Positions 37,047 through 47,773 are shown, numbered from the stretch's first letter. The stretch is 64,000 bases of DNA from Gemmatimonadota bacterium (GCA_022823365.1 JAJDXG010000019.1:62001-126000), one strand, 5' to 3'. Numbers and translations are program-made. Notes: generated by a model not told the origin, from the sequence alone.

Positions 37047-38708
37047 ATGAAGGTGCACGCTGTCTCCAGGATTCCGGCGCTCCGGTTCGTGCCTCTCCTG
37101 GCCCTCCCGCTTGCGGCCTGCACGGTGGGCGGGGAGCCGGCCGACATCCTCATCCTCGGGGGCTCGGTGGTGGACGGTTCGGGGGACGAGGCGATGACGG
37201 CCGACGTTGCGGTGGCCGGTGACCGCATCCGCTTCGTGGGGGATGCTGCGAGCGAGGGGATCACGGCGCTGGACACGGTCGACGCGCGCGGGCTGGTGGT
37301 CGCGCCCGGATTCATCGACATGCATTCGCACGCCGAGCTCGACGCCGATCACGGCCGGGACGCGCGCGCCTTCCTTTTCCAGGGCGTCACGACGGTCGCT
37401 CTCGGGCTCGACGGGGGCGGCTCGGCCCACGTTGCGGACCGGCTGGCCGGGTGGACCGAGGACGGCATCGGGGTGAACGCCTTTCTCTCCGTGGGCCACA
37501 ACTGGGTGCGGCGGCAGGTGCTGGGGATGGCGGACCGCGCGCCCACCGAGGCCGAGCTGGACGAGATGCGCGCCCTGGTGCGCAAGGGGATGGAGGAGGG
37601 CGCATATGGCCTTTCCTCCGGGCTCTTCTACCTGCCCGGCAACTATGCGGAGACCGAGGAGGTCATCGAGCTCAACCGGGTCGCCGCCGAGTACCCGGGG
37701 GCGATCTACGACACCCACGACCGCGATCTGGGCGCCGCCTATCCGTCCTTCGGCTACCTCAAGTCGATCGAGGAGGGGATCCGCATCGGCGAGGAGGCGG
37801 GGACCAAGGTCATTTTCAGCCATTTCAACGCCCAGGGAGCCCACAACTACGGCCGGGCGCCAGAGGGGGCGGCGCTGATCGAGGCGGCGCGGGCGCGCGG
37901 GGTCCAGGTGGCCGGAGCGCATCACTCCTACACCGCGACCCAATCCAACCTGCGCTCCTACACGATCCCCAGCTGGTTCGTGGCGGGGGGCGACACGGCC
38001 ATGCTGCGGCGCTTCGACGATCCCGACACGGTCCAGGTGATCGACAGCCAGACGCTCGAGATGCTCACCATCCGGGGCGGGGCAGATCGCCTTCTGTTCG
38101 CCGACCGGCGGCCGGAACTGAACGGCAGGACGCTCCAGGACGTGGCCGACGAACTGAGCATGCAGCCCTCCGCCGCGGCCCGCCACATCCTGCGCGACGG
38201 GAACGCCGCGGTGATGAACCTCGGTCTCTACGACATCGAAAACGTGCGCTACCTGGCGCAGCTCGACTGGATGATGACGTGCACGGACGGGCGCGACCCG
38301 GGACCGACCCGGCCCATCACCCACCCCCGCGCCTTCGGGTCGTTCTCGAAAAAGCTCCGCGAGCTGGTGCTGGACGAAGGACTCATCACGCTGCCCTTCG
38401 CGGTGCGCTCCATGACCGGGCTGGCGGCCGACTTTCTCGAATGGCCCGAGCGGGGCTATCTGCGCGAGGGATACTTCGCCGACATCGCCGTGCTGGAGCT
38501 GGCTGCGGTGCGCGACATGGCCACCTACGAGGATCCGCACCAGTACTCGGAGGGCACCGTGCATGTGCTGGTGAACGGAGCGTTCGCCATCCGGGACGGC
38601 GAGGCCACGATGGCGCTGGCGGGACGCGCGCTGGTGCGGGGCGGGGCGGGCTTCGTGGCGGGGGGTTCTGCGGAGGCTGAGGTCTCGGCGGACGCGGGGG
38701 CCCCGTGA
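37047..38708 (+). CDS. D-aminoacylase / N-acyl-D-amino-acid deacylase family amidohydrolase
   Basis: ADILILGGSVVDGSG; GLVVAPGFIDMHSHAELD; GLSSGLFYLPG; lipobox. Confidence 0.88.
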   Translation: MKVHAVSRIPALRFVPLLALPLAACTVGGEPADILILGGSVVDGSGDEAMTADVAVAGDRIRFVGDAASEGITALDTVDARGLVVAPGFIDMHSHAELDADHGRDARAFLFQGVTTVALGLDGGGSAHVADRLAGWTEDGIGVNAFLSVGHNWVRRQVLGMADRAPTEAELDEMRALVRKGMEEGAYGLSSGLFYLPGNYAETEEVIELNRVAAEYPGAIYDTHDRDLGAAYPSFGYLKSIEEGIRIGEEAGTKVIFSHFNAQGAHNYGRAPEGAALIEAARARGVQVAGAHHSYTATQSNLRSYTIPSWFVAGGDTAMLRRFDDPDTVQVIDSQTLEMLTIRGGADRLLFADRRPELNGRTLQDVADELSMQPSAAARHILRDGNAAVMNLGLYDIENVRYLAQLDWMMTCTDGRDPGPTRPITHPRAFGSFSKKLRELVLDEGLITLPFAVRSMTGLAADFLEWPERGYLREGYFADIAVLELAAVRDMATYEDPHQYSEGTVHVLVNGAFAIRDGEATMALAGRALVRGGAGFVAGGSAEAEVSADAGAP

Positions 38709-38711
38709 TGC

Positions 38712-39566
38712 GTGTACGGGAACATGCGCGAACGGATTCCGGGTGCGGATACGAGCGGAGCGGGCTTCGTGGCTGCTGAGCTCGAGGGGAGGGAGATCCT
38801 CGCGACGCGCGATGGGGCGCTGCTTACGCTCACCCTCCATCGCCCGCATCGGCTGAACGCCGTGAACCTGCCGCTCTACGAGAGGCTGGTCGCGGAGCTG
38901 GAAGGGGCGGAGCGGGACGCTGCCGTTCGCTGCGCTGTTCTCACGGGCAGCGGGCGGGCGTTCTGTGCCGGGGCGGACCTGAAGGCGCACGCCGAGACCC
39001 CGATGACGGGGGAGCGGCGGGAGCGCTATGTGCGCACCGCCCAGCGCGCCAACCACCTGATGCAGACGATGGGCACGCCGGTGGTGGCAGCCGTGAACGG
39101 GCACGCCATCGGGGCGGGGCTTGAGCTGGCCTTGTCCGCGGACTTCGCCATCGTCGCCGAGGAAGCGAAGCTGCGGCTGCCCGAGATCGCGCTCGGCACC
39201 TTCCTGGGCGGGGGCGTCGTGTACACGCTGGCCGAGCGGGTCGGGGTGCTCAAGGCGCGCGAACTCATCTACCTGGGCGACTTCTTCTCGGGAGCGGAGG
39301 CGGCCCGCATGGGGGTGGTTAACCGCGCTCTGCCGGCGGAGGAGGTAGTGCCCGCGGCCCGGGAGCTGGCGACGCGTCTGGCACGCCGCGCGCCGATTCC
39401 GCTCGCGGAGGCCAAGCGCCTCATCGGGCCGGCGGGCAACCTGTCGCGCGAGCAGGCGCTGGCGCGAGAGCGAGCCGCGCTGGAGGAGATCTTCCGGACG
39501 GATGACTGGGCGGAGGGGGTGGCGGCGTTCCGGGAAGGGCGGGCTCCGGACTATCGGGGTCGATAG
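38712..39566 (+). CDS. Enoyl-CoA hydratase/isomerase family protein
   Basis: LTLHRPHRLNAVNLPLYERL; GSGRAFCAGADLK; AVNGHAIGAGLELALSADFAIVAEEAKLRLPEI; start may be ATG 38724. Confidence 0.9.
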   Translation: MYGNMRERIPGADTSGAGFVAAELEGREILATRDGALLTLTLHRPHRLNAVNLPLYERLVAELEGAERDAAVRCAVLTGSGRAFCAGADLKAHAETPMTGERRERYVRTAQRANHLMQTMGTPVVAAVNGHAIGAGLELALSADFAIVAEEAKLRLPEIALGTFLGGGVVYTLAERVGVLKARELIYLGDFFSGAEAARMGVVNRALPAEEVVPAARELATRLARRAPIPLAEAKRLIGPAGNLSREQALARERAALEEIFRTDDWAEGVAAFREGRAPDYRGR

Positions 39567-39614
39567 TCGCGGGCCGGCCAGCCGCTTGCGGACCATCATC
39601 TCAGGGATCCCGAA

Positions 39615-41789
39615 ATGACCCTCCGGCGCATCTTCGAGCCCGCTTCGATCGCGGTGGTGGGGGCCAGCGCCAATCCCACGAAGAGGGGCTACCAGATCCT
39701 GCGCGGGCTCGCGAAATCGGGCTACCCGGGCCCGGTCTACGCCGTGAACCCGCGCGGCGGAAGACTGTTGGGACACGTACTGCTCACATCCGTGGAGGCA
39801 CTGCCGCACGGCGTGGATCTGGCCGTCCTGTGCACCCCCGCCGAGACGGCGCCGGCGCTCGTGCGCGCCTGCGGGCAGCGGGGCGTCGGGGGGGTGGTGG
39901 TGCTTGCGGTGGGCTTCGGCGAGTCGGGACGCCGGGGCACGGAACTGGAGGCCCGCCTGGGCGAGGCGGCGCGCGCGCACGGCGTGCGGGTGATTGGTCC
40001 GAACACCTCCGGGATGATGAACCTGCACAAGGCGGTAAACCTGATCGGCGTGCGCGGTGTGCGGGCCGGCGGGATCGCGCTGCTGGTGCAGTCCGGGAAC
40101 ATCGCGCTGGGGCTCATGAACGAGATCGGCGCGCGCACGCGGGAGGGAATTTCCGTGTGCTGCGGGCTCGGCAACCAGGTCGACGTCGGGTTCGGCGAAG
40201 TGCTCGGGTACTTGGGTGAGGACGAGCACACCAGAGCGGTGATCGCGCATGTGGAGGGCTTCACGGACGCGCGCGCGTTCCTGCGGGCCGCCGCCCGGGT
40301 CACGCCCCGCAAGCCCGTGGTGGTGATCAAGTCGGGGCGGACGGCAGTGGGGGCCAGGGCGGCCCTGTCGCACACCGGGGCGGTGGCGGGCCCGTACGAC
40401 CGCCTGCGGGCGGGACTGGCGCAGGCCGGGGTGACCGAAGTCCGTCGCACCGACCAGCTGGTCGCGGTCGCGCATGCGCTGGCGTCGCAGCCCGCCGCGC
40501 CGCCCGGCAGCGGGATCGCCATCCTCTCGGACGGCGGCGGGCAGAACACCCTGGCGGTGGACGCGATCGCCGAGTCGGGGGCGCGGCTGGCAACCCTTGC
40601 GCGCGAGACCCGCGACCGGCTCCGGGAGGTGCTCGGCCCGGCCGCCGCGGTCGCCAACCCGGTGGACGTGGCGGGGGCGGCGGACGCCGAGCCGCGCGCG
40701 TTCGAGCGCGCCCTGAATGTGCTCGCCCCCGACCCGGCGGTCGGGATCGTCCTGGTGGTGGGGCTCTTCGGCGGCTACGGCATCCGCTTCTCCGACACCC
40801 TCACCGCCTCCGAGACCGAGGCCGCCCGGGCGATGGCGGCCAGGATGCGCGCCCTCGGCAAGGCCATGGTCGTGCACTCCATGTACACGACCCACGACAG
40901 CCCGCCCGTGGACGCCTTCGTCGACGCCGGCGTTCCCGTGATCGAGTCGCTGGAGGCGGCGTGCCGCGCCACGGTCGAGCTCGAGCGCAGATCGCGACGG
41001 GGACGCGCATCCCGCTGGAATCCCGACGGCCATCCGAGGGGGGTGGGCTCGGTTGGCCCGCCGCGGACCACCTCCCGCCCGCTCCACCCCGCGATCCGCG
41101 CGGCCCGCGAGGAAGGGCGCATCACTCTGACCGAGGTGGAGGCGCGCGCCCTGCTGGAGGCGGCGGGGCTGGTCTTCCCGGCCGCCGAGGTCGCCGACTC
41201 GGGAGACGCGGCGGCTCGGGCGGCAGAGCGCCTCGGGGGTCCGGTGGCGGTCAAGCTGCTCTCCCGCCGGATCACTCACAAGTCGGACGCCGGCGGGGTG
41301 GTGCTCGACGTAGCGGATGGCGCCGCTGCCGCCCACGCCTTCGAGGCCATCGTCTCAAATGCCCAGGGCTATGCCCGCGCCGAAGGCCTGCCTCCTGAAG
41401 CCTGGTCCGCACTGGTCACCCCGATGCTGCCCGCACCCACGGCCGAACTGCTCATCGGCGCATACCGCGACCCCCAGCTCGGCCCCATGGTGACCGTGGG
41501 CATCGGCGGCACCCGGGTGGAGGTGCTGCGCGATGTCACCCACCGGGTGCTTCCCATCGAGCCCCGTGACGTGGAGATGATGATCGGGGAACTGCGCGCC
41601 AGTCCTCTGCTCACCGGAAGCCGGGGCCGCTCCGCGGTTTCGGTCTCCGGAATCGTCCGCGCCGCCGAGGCCGTAGCCGGCTGCGTGATGGCGTGGAGCG
41701 ATGTCGCAGAGGTCGAGGTCAACCCCCTGTTCGCGTACGGCGACCGCGCCGTGCCGGCCGACGCGCGCGTGGTCCTGTCCCCTCCGTGA
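39615..41789 (+). CDS. Acetate-CoA ligase (ADP-forming) family protein
   Basis: IAVVGASANPTKRGYQILRGL CoA-binding; succinyl-CoA-ligase-like region; C-terminal ATP-grasp (GPVAVKLLSRRITHKSDAGGVVLDV). Confidence 0.88.
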   Translation: MTLRRIFEPASIAVVGASANPTKRGYQILRGLAKSGYPGPVYAVNPRGGRLLGHVLLTSVEALPHGVDLAVLCTPAETAPALVRACGQRGVGGVVVLAVGFGESGRRGTELEARLGEAARAHGVRVIGPNTSGMMNLHKAVNLIGVRGVRAGGIALLVQSGNIALGLMNEIGARTREGISVCCGLGNQVDVGFGEVLGYLGEDEHTRAVIAHVEGFTDARAFLRAAARVTPRKPVVVIKSGRTAVGARAALSHTGAVAGPYDRLRAGLAQAGVTEVRRTDQLVAVAHALASQPAAPPGSGIAILSDGGGQNTLAVDAIAESGARLATLARETRDRLREVLGPAAAVANPVDVAGAADAEPRAFERALNVLAPDPAVGIVLVVGLFGGYGIRFSDTLTASETEAARAMAARMRALGKAMVVHSMYTTHDSPPVDAFVDAGVPVIESLEAACRATVELERRSRRGRASRWNPDGHPRGVGSVGPPRTTSRPLHPAIRAAREEGRITLTEVEARALLEAAGLVFPAAEVADSGDAAARAAERLGGPVAVKLLSRRITHKSDAGGVVLDVADGAAAAHAFEAIVSNAQGYARAEGLPPEAWSALVTPMLPAPTAELLIGAYRDPQLGPMVTVGIGGTRVEVLRDVTHRVLPIEPRDVEMMIGELRASPLLTGSRGRSAVSVSGIVRAAEAVAGCVMAWSDVAEVEVNPLFAYGDRAVPADARVVLSPP

Positions 41790-41913
41790 CGACGCGCATC
41801 CATCGAGTCCGGAGATGGCCCGCACTCCCGGGCCAACGTTGCAAGCCCGCGAGCCGGACCCCCATCTTGCCATCTGCCGAATTGCACGCCCCACCCTCAC
41901 CCTGGAGGCATCC

Positions 41914-42315
41914 ATGAACAAGAACTTCCTCGTGGCCACGATCGCGGGCGGCATTACCCTGTGGGTACTGGGTTTCGTCATCTACGGCGTACTGCTGGCG
42001 GACTTCTTCGCCAACGACGCGATCAACCCCGAGCCCATCATGTGGGCGGTGACGCTGGGTCAGCTCCTTTCCGCGGCGTTCCTCACCATCATCCTCGGAT
42101 GGAAGGGCGTCGCCAACGCGAAGGAGGGCTTTCAGGCCGGAGCGATCGTCGGGGCCGTGATGGGCCTTGCCTTCGGCCTGATGATGTACGGGACGATGGT
42201 GGGCATGCACACGATGGCCACGCTTCTCGGCGATACCGTGGTCTCGCTGGTCGTCTACGGGGTCGGTGGCGCGGTGATCGCGATAATGCTCAACCGGGGA
42301 GGCGCCGCAGCCTGA
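41914..42315 (+). CDS. Small four-TM protein (DUF1761-like), copy A
   Basis: MNKNFLVATIAGGITLWVLGFVIYGVL...LGWKGVANAKEGFQAGAIVGAVMGL. Confidence 0.65.
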   Translation: MNKNFLVATIAGGITLWVLGFVIYGVLLADFFANDAINPEPIMWAVTLGQLLSAAFLTIILGWKGVANAKEGFQAGAIVGAVMGLAFGLMMYGTMVGMHTMATLLGDTVVSLVVYGVGGAVIAIMLNRGGAAA

Positions 42316-42370
42316 TTCGGGCTCCTGAAGCGTAGTCGGCCGAAGCTCCACCAGGGGCCGAAGGATGCCT

Positions 42371-42826
42371 CTATCGGCCAAACACTACCGACAGGCGCCT
42401 CCGCAGCTCGTCCCGCACCTCCCGGAAGGCATCCAGCTGCGCCTGCGGAGTCCCGACAGCCGCGGCCGGGTCGGGCAGGCCCCAGTGCACCCGGTGCGCG
42501 TCCCCGAGCCAGACCGGGCACACCTCCTCGGCGCACAGCGTGACCACGGCGTCCACCGGACGCGCCACCTCGTCCACGCCCTTCGAGCAGTGACCCGAGA
42601 TGTCGATTCCGATCTCGGCCAGCGCCGCCACCGCCTGCGGCCGCACCGACGCCGGCTCCGAGCCCGCGGAAGAGACCCTGACGCCGGCGGGCGCGAGAGC
42701 GCGCGCGATCCCTTCGGCCATCTGACTGCGCGCCGAGTTGGCTACGCAAAGGAAGAGGATGTGCCGGAATCCCGGTTCGCGCAGCGCGTCCGTGTCCGAG
42801 CGCCAACTCTCGCCGAGCCCAGTCAT
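42371..42826 (-). CDS. arsC: Low-molecular-weight phosphatase-like arsenate reductase
   Basis: HILFLCVANSARSQMAEGIARALAP (CxxxxxR P-loop variant), VVTLCAEEVCPVW. Confidence 0.85.
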   Translation of the reverse strand: MTGLGESWRSDTDALREPGFRHILFLCVANSARSQMAEGIARALAPAGVRVSSAGSEPASVRPQAVAALAEIGIDISGHCSKGVDEVARPVDAVVTLCAEEVCPVWLGDAHRVHWGLPDPAAAVGTPQAQLDAFREVRDELRRRLSVVFGR

Positions 42827-42881
42827 CCGCTCCGTTTCCTCCTGTCCCGGCCGGGATCGTGGAAGTAGGATTGCACATCCC

Positions 42882-44147
42882 ATGAAACACGCTACCGACC
42901 GGCGGGTTCGCCCCGCCACGCCCATCCTCCCGGCGGCCAACGGACTGCTGGCCTTGCTGGCCGCCTGCACTCCGTCCCCGGAAGCGCTGTCCACCGCCGA
43001 TGAGGCGATCGTGCAGACGGCCCTCCACGACTTCCGGGTCGAGGAAGTCGCCGACGGCCTGGTCCGCCCATTTGCCATGGCCTTCACGCCTGAGGGCGAT
43101 CTGCTGGTAACGGAGCGTCCGGGCCGGCTCCGCATCATCCGACACGGAGAGCTGCTGCCCGATTCCGTGGACGGTTTGCCCGAGATACGCGCCCTGGGAC
43201 GCGGGGCGCGATCGATGGACGGGTTCGAGCAGGCCGGGCTGCGCGACGTCGTCCTCCACCCGGACTTCGCCGCAAACCGCCTTCTCTACCTCAGCTACAC
43301 CAGGCCCGGACCCGATTCGCTGGGCAACATCGCCATCGCGCGCGGCCGGTTCGCCGACGACAAGCTGACCGAGGTCGAGGAGCTGTTTCACGCGGATGCG
43401 CCCGGGAACGGAACCGACCGCAGCTCGATGTGGGGAGGGCGACTCGCGTTCGACGGCGACGGGTACCTCTTCATGACGCTGGGAGACCGGCAGTGGCCTT
43501 CCGTAGGCGACCTGACGGCACACCCCGCCCAGGATCTCTCGAATCACAACGGGACCACGATCCGGATTCATGACGACGGCCGCATCCCCGCCGACAACCC
43601 GTTCGTGGACGCGGAGGGTGCGCGCCCGGAGATCTGGACCTACGGCCACCGCAACGCCCAGGGGATGGCCATCGACCCCGAGACCGGCGACCTGTGGCAG
43701 AACGAGCACGGCCCGCAGGGCGGAGACGAACTCAACCTGATCGAGTCCGGCCGCAACTACGGCTGGCCCGTCGTCGGCTACGGCGTCCACTACCGGACCG
43801 GCCTCCGGATCCACGCGGGCACGCAGCACGAGGACATGCAGGCGCCGGCGCACGTCTGGGTTCCCTCGATCGGTGTATCGGGGATGCTTTTCTACACGGG
43901 CGAAGCGTTCCCCGAATGGCACGGCGACGTGCTGGTGGGCGGACTGCGAGGCCAGCGCCTGGCCCGGCTGCGCCTCGACCAGCGCAGGGTGGTCCGCGAG
44001 GAAACGCTGCTTCAGGACATCGGCCGCATCCGCGACGTTCGCCAAGGGCCCGACGGGCTGATCTACCTGGCCATCGACGGCACCACTCGCGACGTCGATG
44101 GCCCGCCCACCAGGATCGTCCGAATGGTGCCGGCGGGCCGGCGATAG
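42882..44147 (+). CDS. PQQ-dependent sugar dehydrogenase (glucose/sorbosone dehydrogenase family)
   Basis: LVRPFAMAFTPEGDLLVTERPGRLRII; GHRNAQGMAIDPETGDLWQNEHGPQGGDELNLIESGRNYGWP. Confidence 0.92.
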   Translation: MKHATDRRVRPATPILPAANGLLALLAACTPSPEALSTADEAIVQTALHDFRVEEVADGLVRPFAMAFTPEGDLLVTERPGRLRIIRHGELLPDSVDGLPEIRALGRGARSMDGFEQAGLRDVVLHPDFAANRLLYLSYTRPGPDSLGNIAIARGRFADDKLTEVEELFHADAPGNGTDRSSMWGGRLAFDGDGYLFMTLGDRQWPSVGDLTAHPAQDLSNHNGTTIRIHDDGRIPADNPFVDAEGARPEIWTYGHRNAQGMAIDPETGDLWQNEHGPQGGDELNLIESGRNYGWPVVGYGVHYRTGLRIHAGTQHEDMQAPAHVWVPSIGVSGMLFYTGEAFPEWHGDVLVGGLRGQRLARLRLDQRRVVREETLLQDIGRIRDVRQGPDGLIYLAIDGTTRDVDGPPTRIVRMVPAGRR

Positions 44148-44182
44148 GGGCGCGTCGGCCGGGAGCCTTCAGCCGATTCGAC

Positions 44183-46849
44183 TCAGGAGCCCGCCGGATC
44201 CGGGATCCGCGCCACGATCACGCGCACGTCGAAGTCGTGGGCCCCAACCTCGACGAGGAATGTCGCGCTCGCACCTCTTTCCGCCGCACGGAAGTCGTGG
44301 AAGCGAACGCCGCTTCCGGTAAGTTCACCGCGGAAGGGCCGGCTCACCGAGAAATCCGCCCATAGCACCGCCGTGTCGTCGGACGATCCGGTTCGCGTCA
44401 CCGGCCAGGGATAGTGCCCGGGGGCGTTCAGGGAGGGAGCGAACTCCCCGACTTCCGGAAAGTCATAGGAATAGAAGCGCGGTACTCCGTCCACCAGGCG
44501 GTCCTCGGCCCCCGCCACCGACATGGCCACCGCGTGCTGGGTCAGCAGATCCCCGAAGGACAGACCGCTGACGCTTTCGATGCCCGACAGGCCGGGGGCG
44601 GTGAGGGAGTCGTTCAGCGCCGTGACGAACGCCTCGTCCCCGGCGGGCGAGCTGCCGGCCGCGCCGAACCAGTCGCGCAGAAAGCGGTGATAGTGCCAGC
44701 CGCTCCCGTACACGTTGCCCCGGTCCCTGGGCTGGAACGTGACCGCGTTGGGACGATCGGTGAACCAGGCGAAGGCGGACGCGGTGCGGCCTATCAGGTT
44801 GACGATCCCGTACACTTCCGGATACGACCCGTTGATCCCCGCCTCGAGCTCCTCGCCGGTCACCCGGGCGTTCACCGCCGGGCCCCCCGCGGCCTCCCAC
44901 GCGAGGCGGGAACTCATTTCCTTGGCGATCTCTGCCGTGCCCTCCTCGATCCAGGTCGGATGAAAGTCAGGAGACGTCCCGCCCGCTACGCCGAGCGAAT
45001 GCCGTACCCGCTTGTAGAGCGAGCTGACGTGCTTGACTTCGTGGACGAGCCCGCCGAAGGCCCAGTAGCGTTCGCCGTCGAGCTGAGCGAAAGCGGCGGC
45101 ACTCATGCGCACAAGTTCCATTTCGTTGGAGGAGGCGCATTCCTCGCGGGGGAGGGTATGGTCTCCTCCCCATACGAACGCCCTGATCCCGTTGAGCAAT
45201 GGGTCCACCACCACGGCGACCCGGCCATCGCCGTTGACGTCGCTCGTGCCGCCGAAGTAGCGCTCGATCACGGGGGCTCCGTAGTCCGCGTAGTAGGCGA
45301 TGATGCGGTCGGCGTTGGCCTTGGAGATGCCTGCTTCTTCGCCTGCGTCTTCGTAAACGGCAATGTGCCGGTTCTGAGTGACCAGGCGGGCCTCGAGAGT
45401 GGTGTAGGCATCGCAGCGGTCCCATGGTTCGGCCGTCGGATTGTACAGGCGGAACGTGCGCGTCGACGGGATCCGCCCTGCATCAGCAGCGACGGTTCCA
45501 CCGGCCCGGGGTGAGCGGTCGGGCAGGATCTCCAGACGACCATCCACCGACAGGCGCGAGAAGAGCTCGTCTTCCTGCCGTCGTATCTCTCGATGGAGCG
45601 CCGCGTTGGCGCGCTCGATCTCCTGGATCTCCTGCAGTTCACGGGCGGAGATGGCCTGGCGGAGCGCGCGCGCGGCTGTGGCCCGGCGCGCGACCGGTGC
45701 CCGCGCCGGTGGCGCGACGGCAGCGGCCCGACCGTCCGCGGCATCCGGCTCGACGTGCAGCGCCACCGGCGTGATGGCGGCGCTCTTCCCATCCGCTCCC
45801 GCCAGCGTGACCCGGTAGTACGCACCCGCCCGGGGAGCGCGCACGTAGAAGCCGCATCCACGCATCGAGTCCTCTTCCAGAATCCGCACCTCCCCCAGTT
45901 CGAGTCCCAGCGGAGCATCGCACGCGCGCAACGTGAACTCGCGAACCGCTTCCGCGCCCTCCGAGTCGGTGAGCCGCACCTCGAGGACGACGGTGGCCGT
46001 ATCCTCCGGAACGCCGTCGATGGTCCCGCGGGGGTCGAACCGGAGGCCCGCGGGGAGGCTGCTCTCCTTGTCGAGGCTCCACGCGTATCCCTCGGTGGAG
46101 CCGCCCCTGGCGCGCAGACGGACTAAGTAGGGCAGCGAAAGCCGCGCCCGCGACAGGGAGTCCGTCTCTATGGTCAGCGGCAGCCGCTCCCCGGTGGCCT
46201 GGAACTGCGCGGTGACGCTCCCCGCGGTGGCGGCCAGCGTGTGTTGGGCCGCCGTTCCCAGCGTCCAGGTGGTCTGGGCGAGGCCGGCGGGGTTGGTGAC
46301 GGCCGACGCGGGCGTCACGGAACCGCCGCCCGACGTGACCGCGAACCGCACTTGCACCAGCCCCGTCGGATGGCCGTTGGCATCGGTCACGCGCACCACG
46401 GCCGCGACCGCCAGCGGCTCGCCGATGAAGCCCGCCTGGAGGTCGCCGGCCACCTTTTCGACTGCGTGCGGCTCCTGGGCTACCGTCACCTGGATTCTCG
46501 AGTTGAGCGTGCCGGAGGCGGCGGTCACCGTCGCCGTCCCCGGCGCGACCGCCGTGGCCACCCCGGTGCCGAAGTCAACCATGACCGTCCCGGGCCGGTC
46601 GCTCGTCCACGCCACCCGCTGGCCGGACACCGGATCGCCGTAGTGGTCGACGACCTCAGCCTGCAGCTGCCGGGTCTGCCCGATGGCGGTCAGCGTCAGG
46701 TCGCCGGGGGACACAATCAGGGCGGCGGGGATCCCCGGCGGCGGCCCGGCCGGCTCATCGCTGCAGGAAAGCAGCACGGCCACGCACAGACACGCCCCAA
46801 GCGGGCTTGACAGCACGGTGGGAAGTTGCGTCAGGAGTCGATGCGGCAT
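44183..46849 (-). CDS. Big_2/Ig-like domain lipoprotein with putative zinc metallopeptidase domain
   Basis: Lipobox VAVLLSC; VSPGDLTLTAIGQTRQLQAEVVDHYGDPV Ig-like; GGLVHEVKHVSSLYKRV (HExxH). Confidence 0.8.
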   Translation of the reverse strand: MPHRLLTQLPTVLSSPLGACLCVAVLLSCSDEPAGPPPGIPAALIVSPGDLTLTAIGQTRQLQAEVVDHYGDPVSGQRVAWTSDRPGTVMVDFGTGVATAVAPGTATVTAASGTLNSRIQVTVAQEPHAVEKVAGDLQAGFIGEPLAVAAVVRVTDANGHPTGLVQVRFAVTSGGGSVTPASAVTNPAGLAQTTWTLGTAAQHTLAATAGSVTAQFQATGERLPLTIETDSLSRARLSLPYLVRLRARGGSTEGYAWSLDKESSLPAGLRFDPRGTIDGVPEDTATVVLEVRLTDSEGAEAVREFTLRACDAPLGLELGEVRILEEDSMRGCGFYVRAPRAGAYYRVTLAGADGKSAAITPVALHVEPDAADGRAAAVAPPARAPVARRATAARALRQAISARELQEIQEIERANAALHREIRRQEDELFSRLSVDGRLEILPDRSPRAGGTVAADAGRIPSTRTFRLYNPTAEPWDRCDAYTTLEARLVTQNRHIAVYEDAGEEAGISKANADRIIAYYADYGAPVIERYFGGTSDVNGDGRVAVVVDPLLNGIRAFVWGGDHTLPREECASSNEMELVRMSAAAFAQLDGERYWAFGGLVHEVKHVSSLYKRVRHSLGVAGGTSPDFHPTWIEEGTAEIAKEMSSRLAWEAAGGPAVNARVTGEELEAGINGSYPEVYGIVNLIGRTASAFAWFTDRPNAVTFQPRDRGNVYGSGWHYHRFLRDWFGAAGSSPAGDEAFVTALNDSLTAPGLSGIESVSGLSFGDLLTQHAVAMSVAGAEDRLVDGVPRFYSYDFPEVGEFAPSLNAPGHYPWPVTRTGSSDDTAVLWADFSVSRPFRGELTGSGVRFHDFRAAERGASATFLVEVGAHDFDVRVIVARIPDPAGS

Positions 46850-46935
46850 GGACCTAAGATAGGGGAACCGGCGGTTCGGGCACGTTCGCGCGATGCGCCC
46901 GGTACTCGGCCCGGAGGCCTGCCGCGGCAGGACCG

Positions 46936-47700
46936 CTACCCCGCCAGCACCGCCCCGCCGTTGACGTTCAGGATCTCGCCGGTGACGTGCCGCCCCAGTT
47001 CGGAGCAGAGGAAGACCACAGGGCCCGCCACGTCCTCTGCGGTCGCGATGCGCCCGATGGGGATGGACGCGGCGATCCGCTCCCGACCGCCGTTCTGGAA
47101 GGCGGTGGCCGACATTTCCGTGTCCACCCAGCCCGGCGCGACGCAGTTGACCGTGATCCCCCGGGGCGCGAGCTCGATGCAGAAGCTCTTCACGAACGAG
47201 CCCATCGCGCCTTTGGCCGCCGCGTAGTCGGCGTGATACGCCTCTCCCCGCTGCCCGGCCGTGCTGCCGATCAGCACGAGCCGGCCGTCAGCCCGCAGCA
47301 TGCGCGCGGCACTCCGGCAGGTGTAGAACACAGAGTGCAGGTCGGCCGCCATGGTCTCGTGCCAGCGCTCGTCGCTGATCTCTGCCACCGGAGTATCGGC
47401 GGTCGGCCAGACCCCGTGGTTGCCGACGAAGATGTCGAGGCCGTCGAACTCGCGCGCCGCGCTCGCGAACAGGGCATCGGCGGCTTCCCGGCGGGACAGG
47501 TCGCCCGCCGCCGTCCAGGCTCCCACGCCGTGACCCCGCACTTCCCCGGCAACCGCCTCCGCCTCCTCGCGGCGGCTGCGGTACGCGATCCCCACGGACG
47601 CCCCGGCCCGCGCCAACTGCAGCGCAACCGCCTTTCCGACGCCGCGGGATGCCCCCGTGACCAGGGCGTTCCGGCCGCGCAGATCGATCAGATCGTTCAT
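46936..47700 (-). CDS. SDR-family oxidoreductase (FabG-like)
   Basis: GRNALVTGASRGVGKAVALQLARAGASVGIAYRS; YHADYAAAKGAM; GEILNVNGGAVLAG. Confidence 0.9.
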   Translation of the reverse strand: MNDLIDLRGRNALVTGASRGVGKAVALQLARAGASVGIAYRSRREEAEAVAGEVRGHGVGAWTAAGDLSRREAADALFASAAREFDGLDIFVGNHGVWPTADTPVAEISDERWHETMAADLHSVFYTCRSAARMLRADGRLVLIGSTAGQRGEAYHADYAAAKGAMGSFVKSFCIELAPRGITVNCVAPGWVDTEMSATAFQNGGRERIAASIPIGRIATAEDVAGPVVFLCSELGRHVTGEILNVNGGAVLAG

Positions 47701-47773
47701 CGGACTCCCAGCCTTCAGTACAGGTCTCGCGATTTCACCGCGGGCTCCATCCGTCGGACGGCCGCGTCGGAGG

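Noticed and set aside
36894-41336. 1480-aa minus-strand ORF
   Set aside because: Antisense to three well-supported plus-strand genes (amidohydrolase, enoyl-CoA hydratase, acyl-CoA ligase); low-complexity Arg/His/Gly-rich translation typical of high-GC shadow ORFs.
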